A DNA stretch of 64,000 nucleotides from Mnemiopsis leidyi (lineage: Eukaryota; Ctenophora; Tentaculata; Lobata; Bolinopsidae), in NCBI GenBank assembly GCA_000226015.1, contig JH154246.1, forward strand, positions 151,618 through 215,617, given 5' to 3'. Both the position numbers and the translations under genes were made by a program. Positions 10,801-22,200 of the stretch are shown in pieces. The notes beneath the pieces are model-generated. The model was not told the DNA's origin and made no database searches. It saw only the letters and a program-made list of their open reading frames with translations. Position 1 is the stretch's first letter. The number at the start of each line of letters is the position of its first letter.

Positions 10801-13800
10801 GACACATCCCTCAGGTACAACGGTGGCAATGTTGACAATATTCCTCACATACCTAGCTACAACAACTACACTACTACTGATATTCTGGTTCCTCTTCTGT
10901 TATCCTGCTATTAAACACCACCAGCTGCACAAGAAAATAACACAGGAACAAGTTAGTACTTTCTAGAATATTTCTTGTTTTTACTTGCTGCTCAATATCG
11001 GTTACATATTATTATCATGCTTGTTTATGCTTGTTTCGACCAGAGAGTTTAATTGACTGACGATTCAATTTTAAATTCATATTAAAAGGGAGTGTAAGAT
11101 AGCTTGATTGTACATGCAATCTTGTTATCTAGGACAGTGTACTTAGTGAAACTATCGTATTTAAGGTTAGATTCGATGGAGATATTCATATACCAAACTT
11201 GTTGGCGAATTTTCGGTTAATTGAAATAACTGTATTTGTACTAAACAGAGACCCAGATTTGACAGTGTCTTCTGTTGTATGTAGGAATTTATATTGAACA
11301 AATATCCCATATTTCCTTCGTAAACCGTACATATGTGCAGTAATCAGTCCAGATCGTACATAAAGTATAGTTTGTATAACATGCAATGTTGGCCAAGTGT
11401 TAACTGCAGTAATATGTCCTGTAGTTTCGTACACGTGAAGCCTTACAATTCCTCCGCGTTATACGGCTTCTCTGTAGAGGAATAAGGTTAGGGAGAGAGA
11501 GAAATATGTGATTCTCTGAGTTCAAAAGTCGGGGATAAAAACTTCGTACTTTGTATGGTAGTTTAACTGTAAAACTGCAATCAAAAGTGGGGAGTTAACC
11601 GGCATACCGATCATACTAGAAGTGACATTCCTTGTAATTTATCATGAGAAAAGGACGCTGTCAAATCTGAAAATCTTAATAAAAATGCGCAAGCAGGCAG
11701 CAAGCGTCACACATAATATTCAGTTCAGGCACAACATAACAACTTGGTCATGGCGTAACAACCTGGGCCTGAAGTTACATTACAAATTTAAGTAACAGTA
11801 TTTACAATTGAACCAGACACATTTAAGTTTCATAATTATAGTTGTAGTTTACTTGGCTTGTTCTTTTGACACTTCGCAATACTTCTTGGATTTCTGTGAC
11901 AAATATAGCAGCTACCTCATAAACGTGTAACTTGTAACCGTACTAATGGCAACAAAAGTAATACTTTAAAACCACACTAATACTTTTAACACTACTATTA
12001 TTGTTTTGATGAAGCTGCTGTAACACAGAGAAATTGATCAACAATTCCCTGCCTATTCCCTGCCTACTCCCTCATTTGTCCCCTGTAGAGAAAAACAAAA
12101 AAACTTCAATCAATCTTGTCACCAGAACTTTATGAAAATAAAACTTTCCAGGCCGAGGAAGCGTCCATATTTATATGTTTATTGTGTATTTGGGAAGTCT
12201 CAAACCATTGCGTTTACAGCTGATTTAACTGGGTTCACGCATCTGTTGAAATGCACTAAGCAAGACGACGTTAATTGCTACCTGACTAACAATGTAGAGA
12301 AACCTTTGTAGCTATATTTGTAGCTATATTTGTAGCTACATATTTGTGTTAGACCTAGTAACTGCAGGGACTGGTTGAGCGCTAATCAAGTAACAGTAAG
12401 GCTTGATAGGTATTTCAGGTGCTTGCTAGTGGTTACATTTGGTTCTTGAATTAGAATGTGTACTTCGCTGCAGAGTGTATTAACCGTACAATATAGAGGT
12501 GCACTTTTTACTCTATATCGAGCTCACTATTCGTACTACCGTTTCCATTTCCTAACCAGTCGTACAATTTCAGATAGTAGGAGTGTTCAACATGTCAATG
12601 TACATGTTGTACAGTGTGTACAGAGCGGTTGTTAACGCTGTTTCTCCTGAAATACCACCTGACACTGATGGACCAGGTATGTCAGGAATTTTACTTGTGT
12701 TTGGACTTGTACTTGTACTTGTACTTGTGCTTGTACTTGTACTTGTACTTGTACTTGTACTTGTACTTGTACTTGCACCTGTACTTTTACTTGCGCCTGT
12801 AATTACAAATTTGTACATTAATTTGTACTTGTGCTTGAATATAAAACTATCATGTACTGACTCTCATCCATCCAACACAAACATTACCGTTGTCTGCACT
12901 CCAACTCTGCAGGACGATTTTCCTCCGTAACTTCTTATCCCTCATGAGACTGCTACTTTATTCCAACGACGTAACCAAAAGCCGGGATACCATGCGGAGA
13001 CATTTCGCTCGGCCTGCCTAATTAGCGTCGTTCTCTTTAAGAATAATAAGTCAGCATTGTGATTTGTGATCTAGCCGCTTTACTTCGGACACACGATCTA
13101 TTATAATATAAGCGCCCGCGCCGTCGGTTCTTGGTCTCCCCGTCTGAAGACATACTGATTGTAACGGTTTTATACGGAGTGGATTGTCTCGAAGCTTTGA
13201 AAATGTTGTTGGTAAATTTTTACTCGGTGCTCTATGTTTGTCTCCATGTGAAGATTGTGAAGCTCTATGGATTAAGTAAAGTGCAGCTGAAACTGTCCAA
13301 GTTAGCTAGAAATTACAGTGCTGAAATTAGTAGAAAAGCCACTGAAATTCTACAAGTAGAGTGATGATAGCAGTCGTGTCATGTAATCTGTATCTGGTGT
13401 GAGTGTAGGGAGATATGTTGTGCAGGCCGGCAGGTCCGGCAAGTCCGGCAATTCCGGTAGGTCCGGCAGCATGATCTTGTACTTATAATTACTTCTTTAT
13501 ATCTTACTAACTTGCAGCTTCTAAAGAGAAAGTCAGTCCTATCGTCCGAGTTAAAGGGCTATTTGTCTTGGTGTTTAACCACTTTCAAGCTTTACTCCCA
13601 AGATGCTGCCTCACAGCCCGCCTTGACCGGAGCACAACACACGTGGATACTGTCGATGTGAAACTAGAAATTCCGGAACAACCGATATCGAGTATTGATG
13701 AACCTTCATCTGAGGAAAAATATGGAATTCCGGCTTGCAAGTTATCAGAATGTGATCAACTTGGTACGGATCTTACAAAATGTTGTCACACTTCATTATC

Positions 13801-16200
13801 CAAAGTTGCTGATGTCATCTCTGAAGTGACACAGACAGAAAAAGATACTACGGATGTTGGAACATTAACTACCTGTCTTGTACAATGCTCGACCAAGAGT
13901 GACGTCACTACGCAAACAGAAGCATGTTTGGCAGTTGCGGAACCAAACTATGATAAGCAAGATCCGGTGGTACAGTCTCATCCTGATCCTGTGACAGCGC
14001 TATCCGATTTTACCCTACATGAAGAAACCGACAAAAGTCGACTTAGAAGGTCCTCAAGAATAGCTGCAAAGAAAGCTAAGAAAGCTACTGAAAATGAAGT
14101 TCTGCAAAAATCCTGTGAAGATAGTACCCAAACGTCTCATCCTTGTAAATCGACAAGTTTAGATAGTAAAGAATTAAATTCAAATACCAAAGTCCTGGCA
14201 GAAGAATCCAACGAATTAGGTGAAAAAGTTGAATTGAAGGAGTCAGAATCAGCTGATGGGGCTGTGGAGAAGGAGAAAAACACACCTCCCGTAAATTCTT
14301 GGGCATGTGCCAAACAAAAATGTCTCACGTGCTCATCCCTGACTTCCGGCTCATGCTCCACTCAAGGTACTATCTACCTAATCACCTGTCTAGTGGACAA
14401 TTGTCAGGCCACCTACATCGGGGAAACTCACCGCAAACTCAATGAACGATTCACTGAGCACTGGCGCACTTGCGCAAACCCTCACTTTGAATCATACAAG
14501 ATGCGCGCCATGGGCATGCATTACGCATCAGCTCACTCGGGATTCAAACCCAAGTTGCAGCTGGAGATATTGGAGAAGATGAAGGGCCAGAAAAAGAGAA
14601 GGGAAAGAGAATCCCAGCTTATTTTGGAGAGAAAGCCCAGTCTCAACATTTACAGACCGAATCTGTCACTGACTTAGAAAGCTGATATGTCGGTAATACT
14701 GTACACGTGGTTATTGAAATCGTTAAAGTTCCCTCTCTCTCCTATTTATGTCACGTGTTTTCGTTTCATGTATCTCATTCAATGGCCTTCTCTCTATATG
14801 TAATCTTGGTCTACTTATTTTATGGTATACTCTGTCTCGTTCAACATGCTGAGATGTCAACTGTATCAACTGTATCTTCTGCGCAATATCGTGACATCTC
14901 ATTTGTCGTTTACTAAACGTCTAAAGCTCAGTACGTGATGTATTAGAGCTCATTGTTTCTTCGTTATTACTGTTGTCTGTATGTTCATTGTGTAGCATAA
15001 AACACAATCTCTTAATTGTGATGTCATCACGGCTTGCTTTTCATGTGCAACTTTTATTTCAATGTATATTAGTATTTTGGGGATTTCATCTAAGATTCTG
15101 GCAACAATGTAATCTATTGTCTAATGTTTTCATTGACAATATACGGCGTGGCAGCAGATAGTGATTCTGAATTTAAGCATTTCGCAGGGTTTTGGGAAAC
15201 CTCGCTTTTACATCTGCAGAGATTTAAACTTGGACAGAGATTTAATCGAATATTGGGAATGAAAACTTTTATTGAACTAGTAAAAAATCTAAACCCGATT
15301 AATATTTCAGGGCCAGCATATTCCGAGATGGACGGCACCTTCACCGAGCCTTCTGCAACAATGCGTTCCACGACCATGTCCTACTTGCGCGGTTTACCTT
15401 CCTCCATGACACTGCGATGGGGTGACGGATTTTCCAGCTGGTTCTCGCGCAAGCGACAGCTTGACGCAGAACATCGTCAAGAGATGGTTTCATCTCCCAA
15501 TGAGGCCACTGCTTCGACTGAGTCCGACAGTGATTTCGGTATTGACGATATTGACGAGGATGGTGTGACACCACCCGTTTATAAAACTAGGACTCAAACT
15601 GTTGATACGCTGGGTTCCAATGCGGACCTTGAGTTTCCCTCAATCGAGAGAAAGGACACTTTGGAGTACGAAGGGACTCAGACTCTAGCTGAAGGGTTAG
15701 ATCCGTCTCTCTTGTTCGACGAAGACAGGACATTTACCCTGGACTCCATGGGAACTGGAACTGAGTTTGCGCTGGGTGGGAAGCAGCGCATGCACCTTCT
15801 GGACGCCGTCACGGAATCAGGTGATGAGGACAATAGGGACGATGACAGTGACTTGGAGACGGATGGACGGTCTGACTACCCTGAATTCGGTACTGAGATC
15901 CGCAGTACCATAACATCGCGCAGCGACACTCTCGACGGGAAACACTTCATGTTGCCCTCGCCGCCTGCAGAACCTAGAACCAGTTCTGCCTCGCACCGCA
16001 GGGTGAAACAGCCATCCCAGCAGAGCAGCACAGTGACCACGGACACGGAATTTTACGTTATTAGTGATGAGGAGATCCGTGCGGCGGAGGGAGAAATGGA
16101 GGAATCGATTTCGTCTTCCGGATCTGCGACCTCACTCAGAGAACGATTGACTGGAAAGATCAAACAATTTTCAGGTGGACCTAGTAATCCTAAGATATGA
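7831..16200 (+). CDS. RETREG/FAM134-like ER-phagy receptor (reticulon-homology domain plus C-terminal LIR)
   Basis: Exons: 7831-7997; 9294 to about 9463 (or 9496); 9718-9831; 10815-10951; 12574-12676; 15311-16200. With the 9463 donor this gives 1581 nt, 526 aa. Exons 1-5 encode two hydrophobic hairpins with an amphipathic linker between them. Exon 1 has LVKILSYVALWHNPQLSA, like the pre-hairpin motif of FAM134 proteins. Exon 2 has the run VTTLLTTSLTLLLLTLNLF. Exon 4 has a second run ending in FCYPAIKHHQLHKKI. The long last exon is acidic and disordered and contains TDTEFYVISDEE; F-Y-V-I at 16051-16062, with acidic residues around it, is a good LC3-interacting region, placed as in RETREG1-3. 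Inferred role: curving ER membrane and tethering it to Atg8 for reticulophagy. The obvious GTGCGT donor at 9446 would create TGA at the junction, so the phase-1 donors at 9464 or 9497 are preferred. An in-frame ATG at 7753 is an alternative start. A separate entry covers an alternative last exon. Confidence 0.72.
9065..9290. repeat. 12-bp-period AT-rich array before RETREG exon 2
   Basis: Degenerate repeats of ATTAACAACCAT / ATTAACAACTAT fill the intron until about 10-20 bp before the exon acceptor at 9293. They are open in several frames, which only reflects their composition. Confidence 0.92.
10680..10792. repeat. Array of about 20 bp, unit TTCTGTATTTTAACACAAGA, five copies
   Basis: Head-to-tail copies, one partial, end about 20 bp before the acceptor of RETREG exon 4 at 10814. 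Confidence 0.95.
12697..12795. repeat. (CTTGTA)n hexamer array
   Basis: About 15 copies of CTTGTA with CTTGTG/CTTGCG variants, starting 20 bp after the donor of RETREG exon 5 (12676). The period is a multiple of three, so both strands give long but meaningless frames of Leu-Tyr/Leu-Val or Thr-Ser. Confidence 0.95.
13015..13517. other. Intron 5 segment of the RETREG-like gene upstream of the GIY-YIG exon
   Basis: A 77-codon frame with a non-ATG start (13131-13364) contains LLVNFYSVLYVCLHVKIVKLYGLSKVQL, a hydrophobic stretch with no family I recognise. A short TCCGGCA repeat lies at about 13428-13468, just before the acceptor at 13517. No exon is convincing. Confidence 0.4.
13518..14677 (+). 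CDS. Alternative last exon of the RETREG-like gene with a Penelope-type GIY-YIG endonuclease domain
   Basis: An acceptor (CTTGCAG, exon from 13518) is in phase 1, exactly like the main last exon at 15311, so exon 5 (ending 12676) can splice to either. Splicing here gives a 616-aa product ending at the stop at 14677. The exon reads about 250 acidic/Ser-Thr-rich residues with a basic patch (LRRSSRIAAKKAKK), then CAKQKCLTC (a cysteine cluster, 14303-14332), then GTIYLITC, ATYIGETHRKLNERFTEHWR and LILERKPSLNIYRPNL. That is the linker cysteine cluster plus GIY-YIG nuclease of Penelope-like elements: the GIY tyrosine, the YIG, the catalytic arginine region and the terminal (R)PxLN are all visible. 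No reverse transcriptase is nearby. The frame is intact over 386 codons, unlike the decayed LINEs in the window, which suggests selection. Phase-1 donors inside the exon (after 14219, TAG|GTGAAA; after 14366, AAG|GTACTA) could instead make its first part a cassette exon. It might also be a separate gene with its own promoter. Confidence 0.6.
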
Positions 16201-17276
16201 TCTGTATCGCATCGGCGTTGTAAAGTAAGGAAATATTTTCTATGCTTTCTATGCTGTCAGAGTTGATGGTATTTAAGTTCGATTTTGGTGGATTTTATCA
16301 TTATATCTTGTTCTTGTATTATCAAGTAGCAAATTGTTTTGTAGCAAGTTTTGAAATAAGTTAGATAGAGAACGAAATAAGCAATATTCAAGTGTTTTTC
16401 GTTTCATGGAACAGTATCTTCTTTTCAGTTTTTATATTCCTGTACCTTCCAGATAATATAAATTCTAAACGATTTTAAAAGATTTCAGTCAATCAGTAAT
16501 AAAAGTGTGATCAGCATTGATACTCAACTTCGAGGTTTGAGAAATAAGAAAACCGCAAATTCTTGGTAATACTGGGTGGTAATAGAATAAAGCGTGCAGT
16601 TTTGTTTAGGAGTTATTATAAAGGGACTTGCCAATTAAACCGCGTGAAAAGTTATTAGTGCGGTAATGCGGTTACAAACACGCGGTTACGAGGTTATAAT
16701 GCGGAGTGTCCATGTGAAAATTCCACGAGACCTACTCTATTCGCTTTGCTGCCAACCACGTCATGTTAGTTAGTTACGGGAAATATTTAAACACTGACTT
16801 TTGTCCAGATAAATTCTTGCCGCTTCGGGTTTGGTATTTTAAAGTGTAATATGTGATGAATGTGTTCCATGATATGTGATACGTTTCTAATTGCTATGAA
16901 TGTACACGCTGTAAATATATCTTAAATTTGTTAATTTACCATTCATGTTGTATGTAATTGGCGCTCATTTATAACATTTATTTGATTTTAATATCAATTA
17001 TTTCATGCTTTTCTTTGTTTTATACTGGGACTAAATTGAAGATGAATGTCTAAAGTATGAAGTCATAATAAATCATATAAAACCGTTTAAAGTTTGGAAT
17101 TTCCGTCGTTATTAAATGAAGAAATGATTAATAGTTACCAAGTTAATCTATCATGAAAAAGCTGGAATATTTTCAAAATTTAACTAGACTATTTCAGAGA
17201 GCAATGCTTGCCCGGCGGAGATAACAACTCAGAACGATGACGACAGGACGACAACGATAACAAACCCCGGACGACA
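16201..17276. other. Intergenic spacer between the RETREG-like gene and COX10
   Basis: AT-rich 3' UTR and promoter region. No coding signal or clear repeat. AATAAA occurs at about 16498 and 16586, possible polyadenylation signals for RETREG. Confidence 0.5.
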
Positions 17277-18608
17277 ATGATAACGATAGTTCGACAATGT
17301 GTAGCCGGACAACTTCCTCGACAAACCCTCCACATTTCACTCCGCTGTTCAACAAACACTCCCGTACCTAAGTCATACAGTAACCACCATGATATCACAT
17401 ACCAGGAGGGCGCTTCACAGCCGGCAGTTACTCAGGAACGAACGGAATGTGATATTGAGATAGAACGCAGTGAACAAATCGCCAGGGATCAGATCAACCT
17501 CAGTAAGATATTGCGGAAGATACAGAAGGACGTTAAGATTAACCCTGAAGAAACGACAAAAAACTCGTTAACCACCAGCTTCTGGTTTGAGCGAGGTGTT
17601 AAACTATCAGAGTTACCCACGGTTTACCTGCAGCTCTCTAAATCTAGACTTACCACTCTGGTCGTGTTGACCGCTGCGGCAGGGTACGCCTTTAACCCTG
17701 TTTCAGCCGGACTTGGCTCTTTAGCCGCCGTTTCTGCGGGGACATTTCTGTGTTCCGCGTCTGCAAACGCCTGTAATCAAGTGATGGAGGCACCGTTCGA
17801 TGCGCAGATGGACCGATGTAAACAGCGTGTGATGGTGCGGCACTTAGTGACACCCCTTCATGGGCTGATGTTTAGTGCTACATGTGGAGCATTGGGAACC
17901 AGTCTACTTTACTATTATGTCAACCCGCTTACCGCAGCGCTTGGGTTGGCTAACATTGTCCTGTACGCTGGAGTTTATACTACTATGAAGAGATACACGA
18001 TAGCTAACACGTGGGTCGGATCTATAGTTGGTGCAATACCTCCGGCTATGGGCTGGGCAGCCGCAAGCGGGAGTTTAGACTCGGGCGCTCTAGCGATGTG
18101 CGCTCTTTTATACTTCTGGCAATTTCCTCATTTCAACAGTTTGAGTTATAATATCAGGCAGGATTATTGCCGGGCAGGTTACAACATGATGAGTGTAACG
18201 GATATGTCACTAAACGGGCGCGTCTCTCTGCGCAACACAGCTGCACTCATCCCTCTCTGCATCGCAATCCCCTTCACTGGAATATCCCACTGCTCCTTCT
18301 CCTTCTACAGCGTTGTAATCAACACTTACTTTACCTACCTCGCTTGGAACTTCTACAAAACGCCCAATAAACAGACTGCGCGGGAACTCTTCAGATTCAG
18401 TCTTTGGTACCTCCCCATACTGTTCGGATTTCTAGCTATCGGTTACGCGTTCAAGGAGCGCACGTCCACGGACGAGAAACACCACGGGGATAAGCCGTAT
18501 ATCAGGGAGCTGTGTCCAGCGGTTGTGATGCCTGTTTCTGGGGTCGTGGAACAGTCTTGTCCAGTAACCAACAAAACTAGTGTTCCTAGCAGTAGTGCTC
18601 CTTCATAA
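17277..18608 (+). CDS. COX10: Protoheme IX farnesyltransferase, mitochondrial (COX10), single exon
   Basis: 443 aa, a UbiA-family prenyltransferase. It transfers a farnesyl group from FPP to haem B, giving haem O, the first step of haem A synthesis for cytochrome c oxidase, in the inner mitochondrial membrane. Residues 1-35 are Arg/Gln/Ser-rich without acidic residues, a plausible mitochondrial targeting peptide. From about residue 118 the conserved core starts with YLQLSKSRLTTLVVLTAAAG. The first substrate loop is NACNQVMEAPFDAQMDRCKQR (split N-x3-E-x3-D-x3-R pattern of COX10/CtaB). The second loop follows FWQFPHFNSLSYNIRQDYCRAGY and MMSVTD. Eight to nine hydrophobic helices can be traced, ending before GYAFKERTS. 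The Ser/Thr-rich last 40 residues are not conserved. The ATG at 17277 is preferred because an upstream ATG near 17203 soon meets a stop. The gene is intronless, like TKFC. Confidence 0.96.
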   Translation: MITIVRQCVAGQLPRQTLHISLRCSTNTPVPKSYSNHHDITYQEGASQPAVTQERTECDIEIERSEQIARDQINLSKILRKIQKDVKINPEETTKNSLTTSFWFERGVKLSELPTVYLQLSKSRLTTLVVLTAAAGYAFNPVSAGLGSLAAVSAGTFLCSASANACNQVMEAPFDAQMDRCKQRVMVRHLVTPLHGLMFSATCGALGTSLLYYYVNPLTAALGLANIVLYAGVYTTMKRYTIANTWVGSIVGAIPPAMGWAAASGSLDSGALAMCALLYFWQFPHFNSLSYNIRQDYCRAGYNMMSVTDMSLNGRVSLRNTAALIPLCIAIPFTGISHCSFSFYSVVINTYFTYLAWNFYKTPNKQTARELFRFSLWYLPILFGFLAIGYAFKERTSTDEKHHGDKPYIRELCPAVVMPVSGVVEQSCPVTNKTSVPSSSAPS

Positions 18609-19230
18609 TGTTAGATTTGCTTCCTAGAGTAATGTTGTAGGCAAGCTTGTTCATTGTTCTATGTTTCCTGTTTAAGTTATTTGTTGTGGGATTTTTAGAT
18701 ACAGTTCTTGATCTTGTTTTTTATGAGTTTTGATACTTACCGGTGATTACTGGGCTCTTCTTGGAGAATTCAAAGACCCTCCACATTCATTAAATGAGGC
18801 GCATTTACTTTTGTAACGGTTGGCTGCTAAATTGTTTAAAAGGTATGTTAAAAATCTGTAAAATGTTTTTGCTGTCGGATACCCGGTGTCTCAAACTTAC
18901 TTTAAACTGAACAATTTTTCTTGTACTTTAACCTTAAACAAATAGACTCGCTGCACAATATGTAAGTATACTCTAGATAGGTATTCGGGAAATGCAAAAA
19001 TTACAACGATTAAAATACCGTCGGTATTAACAATGTTGCTGTACCGTTAAACTCTTGGTGCTTCAATTGCATATTTGCGGGAATTCTGTATATGTTATAA
19101 CTTCAAATATAAATTAAAGCCCGATAACCGGAAGCAGCAAGTTAGGATGTTGTCACACCCTCATTCCCTTGTCTTGGCTAATTCCACGCCACATTCTCAA
19201 AACAGCTTGTGTGTTCAGATTTAAGACAAA
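18609..19230. other. Spacer between COX10 and TOE1
   Basis: 622 bp of AT-rich sequence with the COX10 3' end and TOE1 promoter. ATAAATTAAAGC near 19109 and ACGCCACATTCTC near 19187 are seen, but no TATA box or other clear element. Confidence 0.5.
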
Positions 19231-22200
19231 ATGACAGACGCCGCCGCCGTGCCGCCCCCTGCGCCAAAGCAGACCGCCAGTCTGAGCGAAACGAAGGTGC
19301 CAGTGGTGCAGATCATGGCTTCAAATATAAAGGAAGTGTGGCCGTCTCTTATACACTCAGTCAAATACTCGTCCTTCATTGCTATTGATCTGGTGAGTCC
19401 GGGCTTAGTGGGTGTTTCATGTTTAAATAGTTAGACGTATTGCTTTTAAGGGGCAGTGTGTGTAATGAATGTAGATTTTTTGTAAAACTGTATGTGCAAC
19501 TGTATGTAAACAGTATGTTAAACAAATGGTTATGTGTAATTAAGACAGTATTGCATGATATGAAATCTTGATGGACATGACTAAAACATTTGGGACTCTC
19601 TTCTAGATTTCTCTAAACTTTTCTCATTGAGGTATATCCTCTTAGAGAAACTATTTTTATCTCCGTGACTAAAATAGCACAGAGAGAGAGAGAGAGAGTT
19701 GTTCCTCTCCGTAACGAAAGTGCTAGCCTAAGTGTTGAGCACTGTTGGCAGCCAGCCAAGCTTGTTCATTCCTTCACTGAGACGGCTGTAATTGCTACTT
19801 TGCTTACAATGAACTCTCCATCTCTAACTTCTTGTGTGTTCTCCAAGTATTGGACATTACGTAATCTCTATTATTATCCTCACGCCTTTTAGTCATCGTA
19901 AAGGAGTTGATAATGCTGTGATTGATTTATTTGCTATTTTTAGCGGTGTTGTGTTACATCAAATACTGGTAACTTAGAAAATGTGTTACTTTTGCGGTTT
20001 GTATCGAGTGTCTTTTGATAAGGTTAGCTCTTTGTAAGGAATTTTCTTAAAAAGATACAAGACTGAATCATCACTCGTTTTTAAGAAACGTTTTAAAATT
20101 TCTTAAGTCTCAAACTTTTCAGGAATTGAGTGGGTTAGGCGACAGAAAACTTCTTATGAAAAAGTAAGTTGATAAATTCAATATAGAACCTAAATCCTCT
20201 TCCTAGAAATTTTCTGGCATGTCCACTTCACGCTTTGCGATGTTTAGCGAAACTGTTTGACTTTGAACAAAGCTTCAGTTCTTACTCCTACGTAATTACT
20301 TGAATATATTTGGGAGATATATTTGGGAGCGATATGTGAGACACGCAACAACTTGCAGGAATTTTCTTGCAGCAAGTGCAGGACAAACCATCGGAATTCA
20401 GCTAAATAGTTTAGAGCTGCATCGTTTTTATCCTCTTCAAATCCATTATCACTCTCTATATCCCCCTTTAATGGCCAGGCTCGAGGCACGATTCAGCGCC
20501 ATTGGGTTAAGTCCCGGCTTTGATTGCATTTAAAGAGCACGTTAACGTTAGGCAATAAACCTACCTTTTGGCTTATTCTAGCCGTTATAGGGTTATTTAT
20601 TTTTATCATTTTACAGATCCCCCGCGTCCATGATCCAATGTGTCAATTTGTAATTCCAGTAGTATGACACCATTACTCAATTCTATCATTTCAAGATGTT
20701 GCGCTGCGCTAATATGTGAAAAAAAGTATTCTTCCCTAATGTATTTGAAAAATTATCCTTCCCTACATTTCAGACACTACACAAGTACTAGTGCACAACG
20801 GAATTTTCAAAGGTTAGGCTTTTTGAAGTTACAGTTTGCACATTTAATGCACATGAAATGCACATGAAATGCACATTTAGTGCACATAGCAAGTGAACTT
20901 CACGTAGTGAAGTACAAATTACAAAATTGGCACAACTGCAAATCACACTGCCATTCCGTGCAACATGTTAAAGTTGTAATTTATTTTCTAAAAAGTTATT
21001 CACTTAAATTGGACATCGTAATTTTACTTAAAGTGGACATGCTGGACTTTTCAAATTTACTGACTTATAAAAACATACAAACTTGATATTTCCAACGACC
21101 CTTGTAACCCAGATCAGTGGACGACAGATATACGGCGATAGTGGAGGCAGCGAAGACGCGCTCTGTCCTGGCGCTGGGAGTGTCGTGTTGGCGCGTCACG
21201 CGGGACGAGCCCGAACCGGAATATTACGTGCAGACATACAACATTCTGCTTCTCAGCAGGGATAACTATACTGTAGAACCAGGTTTTTGTTTCTGATGTA
21301 GTTTTTAGATATTTGTTGTTTTCTTGTACTTTACTGTAATGAAATCTTGAGGAAGGGTCATAAATTTTTCATATCATGTGGAGATGTGATAGCAATTGAC
21401 CGTTGAGAGGCTAGGGCGGCCAATTGTTATCGAGTATCGCAATCACGTGATACAAAAGATGTGTGACCCCTCCTTAAAAACCCTTTCTCTATCAGTTTCT
21501 CTTTAATCGTACTTAATTTCAAAAATCAACTCAACTTCATAATTTGCAGAACAAATAACACAAAATCCCACTATGTAAATAGCGATACTTATTACTGAAA
21601 TGTACTTTGTCTACAAATTAATGATGCATCAACATACAATCTAACTCTTAGATGTCACAGCATTGTGATGAGCACTGTGATAGCTTAGTAAATTTGTAAC
21701 AAGCACACAGTACAGCAGCTCAACATGTAACCACACAATCACATATATGCAGATATTATGTACCCTGCTTATTAAATATAACACATACCTGCTCCGCATA
21801 ATTTATCAAATCAGAATGTAATCAGGCTAGCACCTTACCAGTAATTATACTACTTCAGATGCGCTGCAGTTTTTAGTGGAACACGGATTTGATTTCAACA
21901 AGCAATATAAAGAGGGGGTGTCTTACACGCCCTCTACCGAGGACATGATTGTTTTCAAAGGTAATGCTGTGCTCTGATTGGACTGTTGCAATCACGTGGT
22001 TTTGTAGGGAACCTGTGATTGGCACAAGTTCCAGCTTCTAAGCGTTATATATCGGTGGGTGGTGGTAGTGCTAAAGCATTTAACTGTAAAGTAAACGGTA
22101 TGAACTAGGCGTTGTTAAGGTTAAGTGTTGTAATGATGTAAGGCTTGGAATCCTCATACAATCTTCACTGTATATACACCTGCTTAGTTTACTCTAGTAC

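Noticed and set aside
12570-12930. Thr-Ser or Leu-Val repeat proteins on both strands
   Set aside because: They arise from the CTTGTA hexamer array. Only the short exon 12574-12676 in this span is supported.
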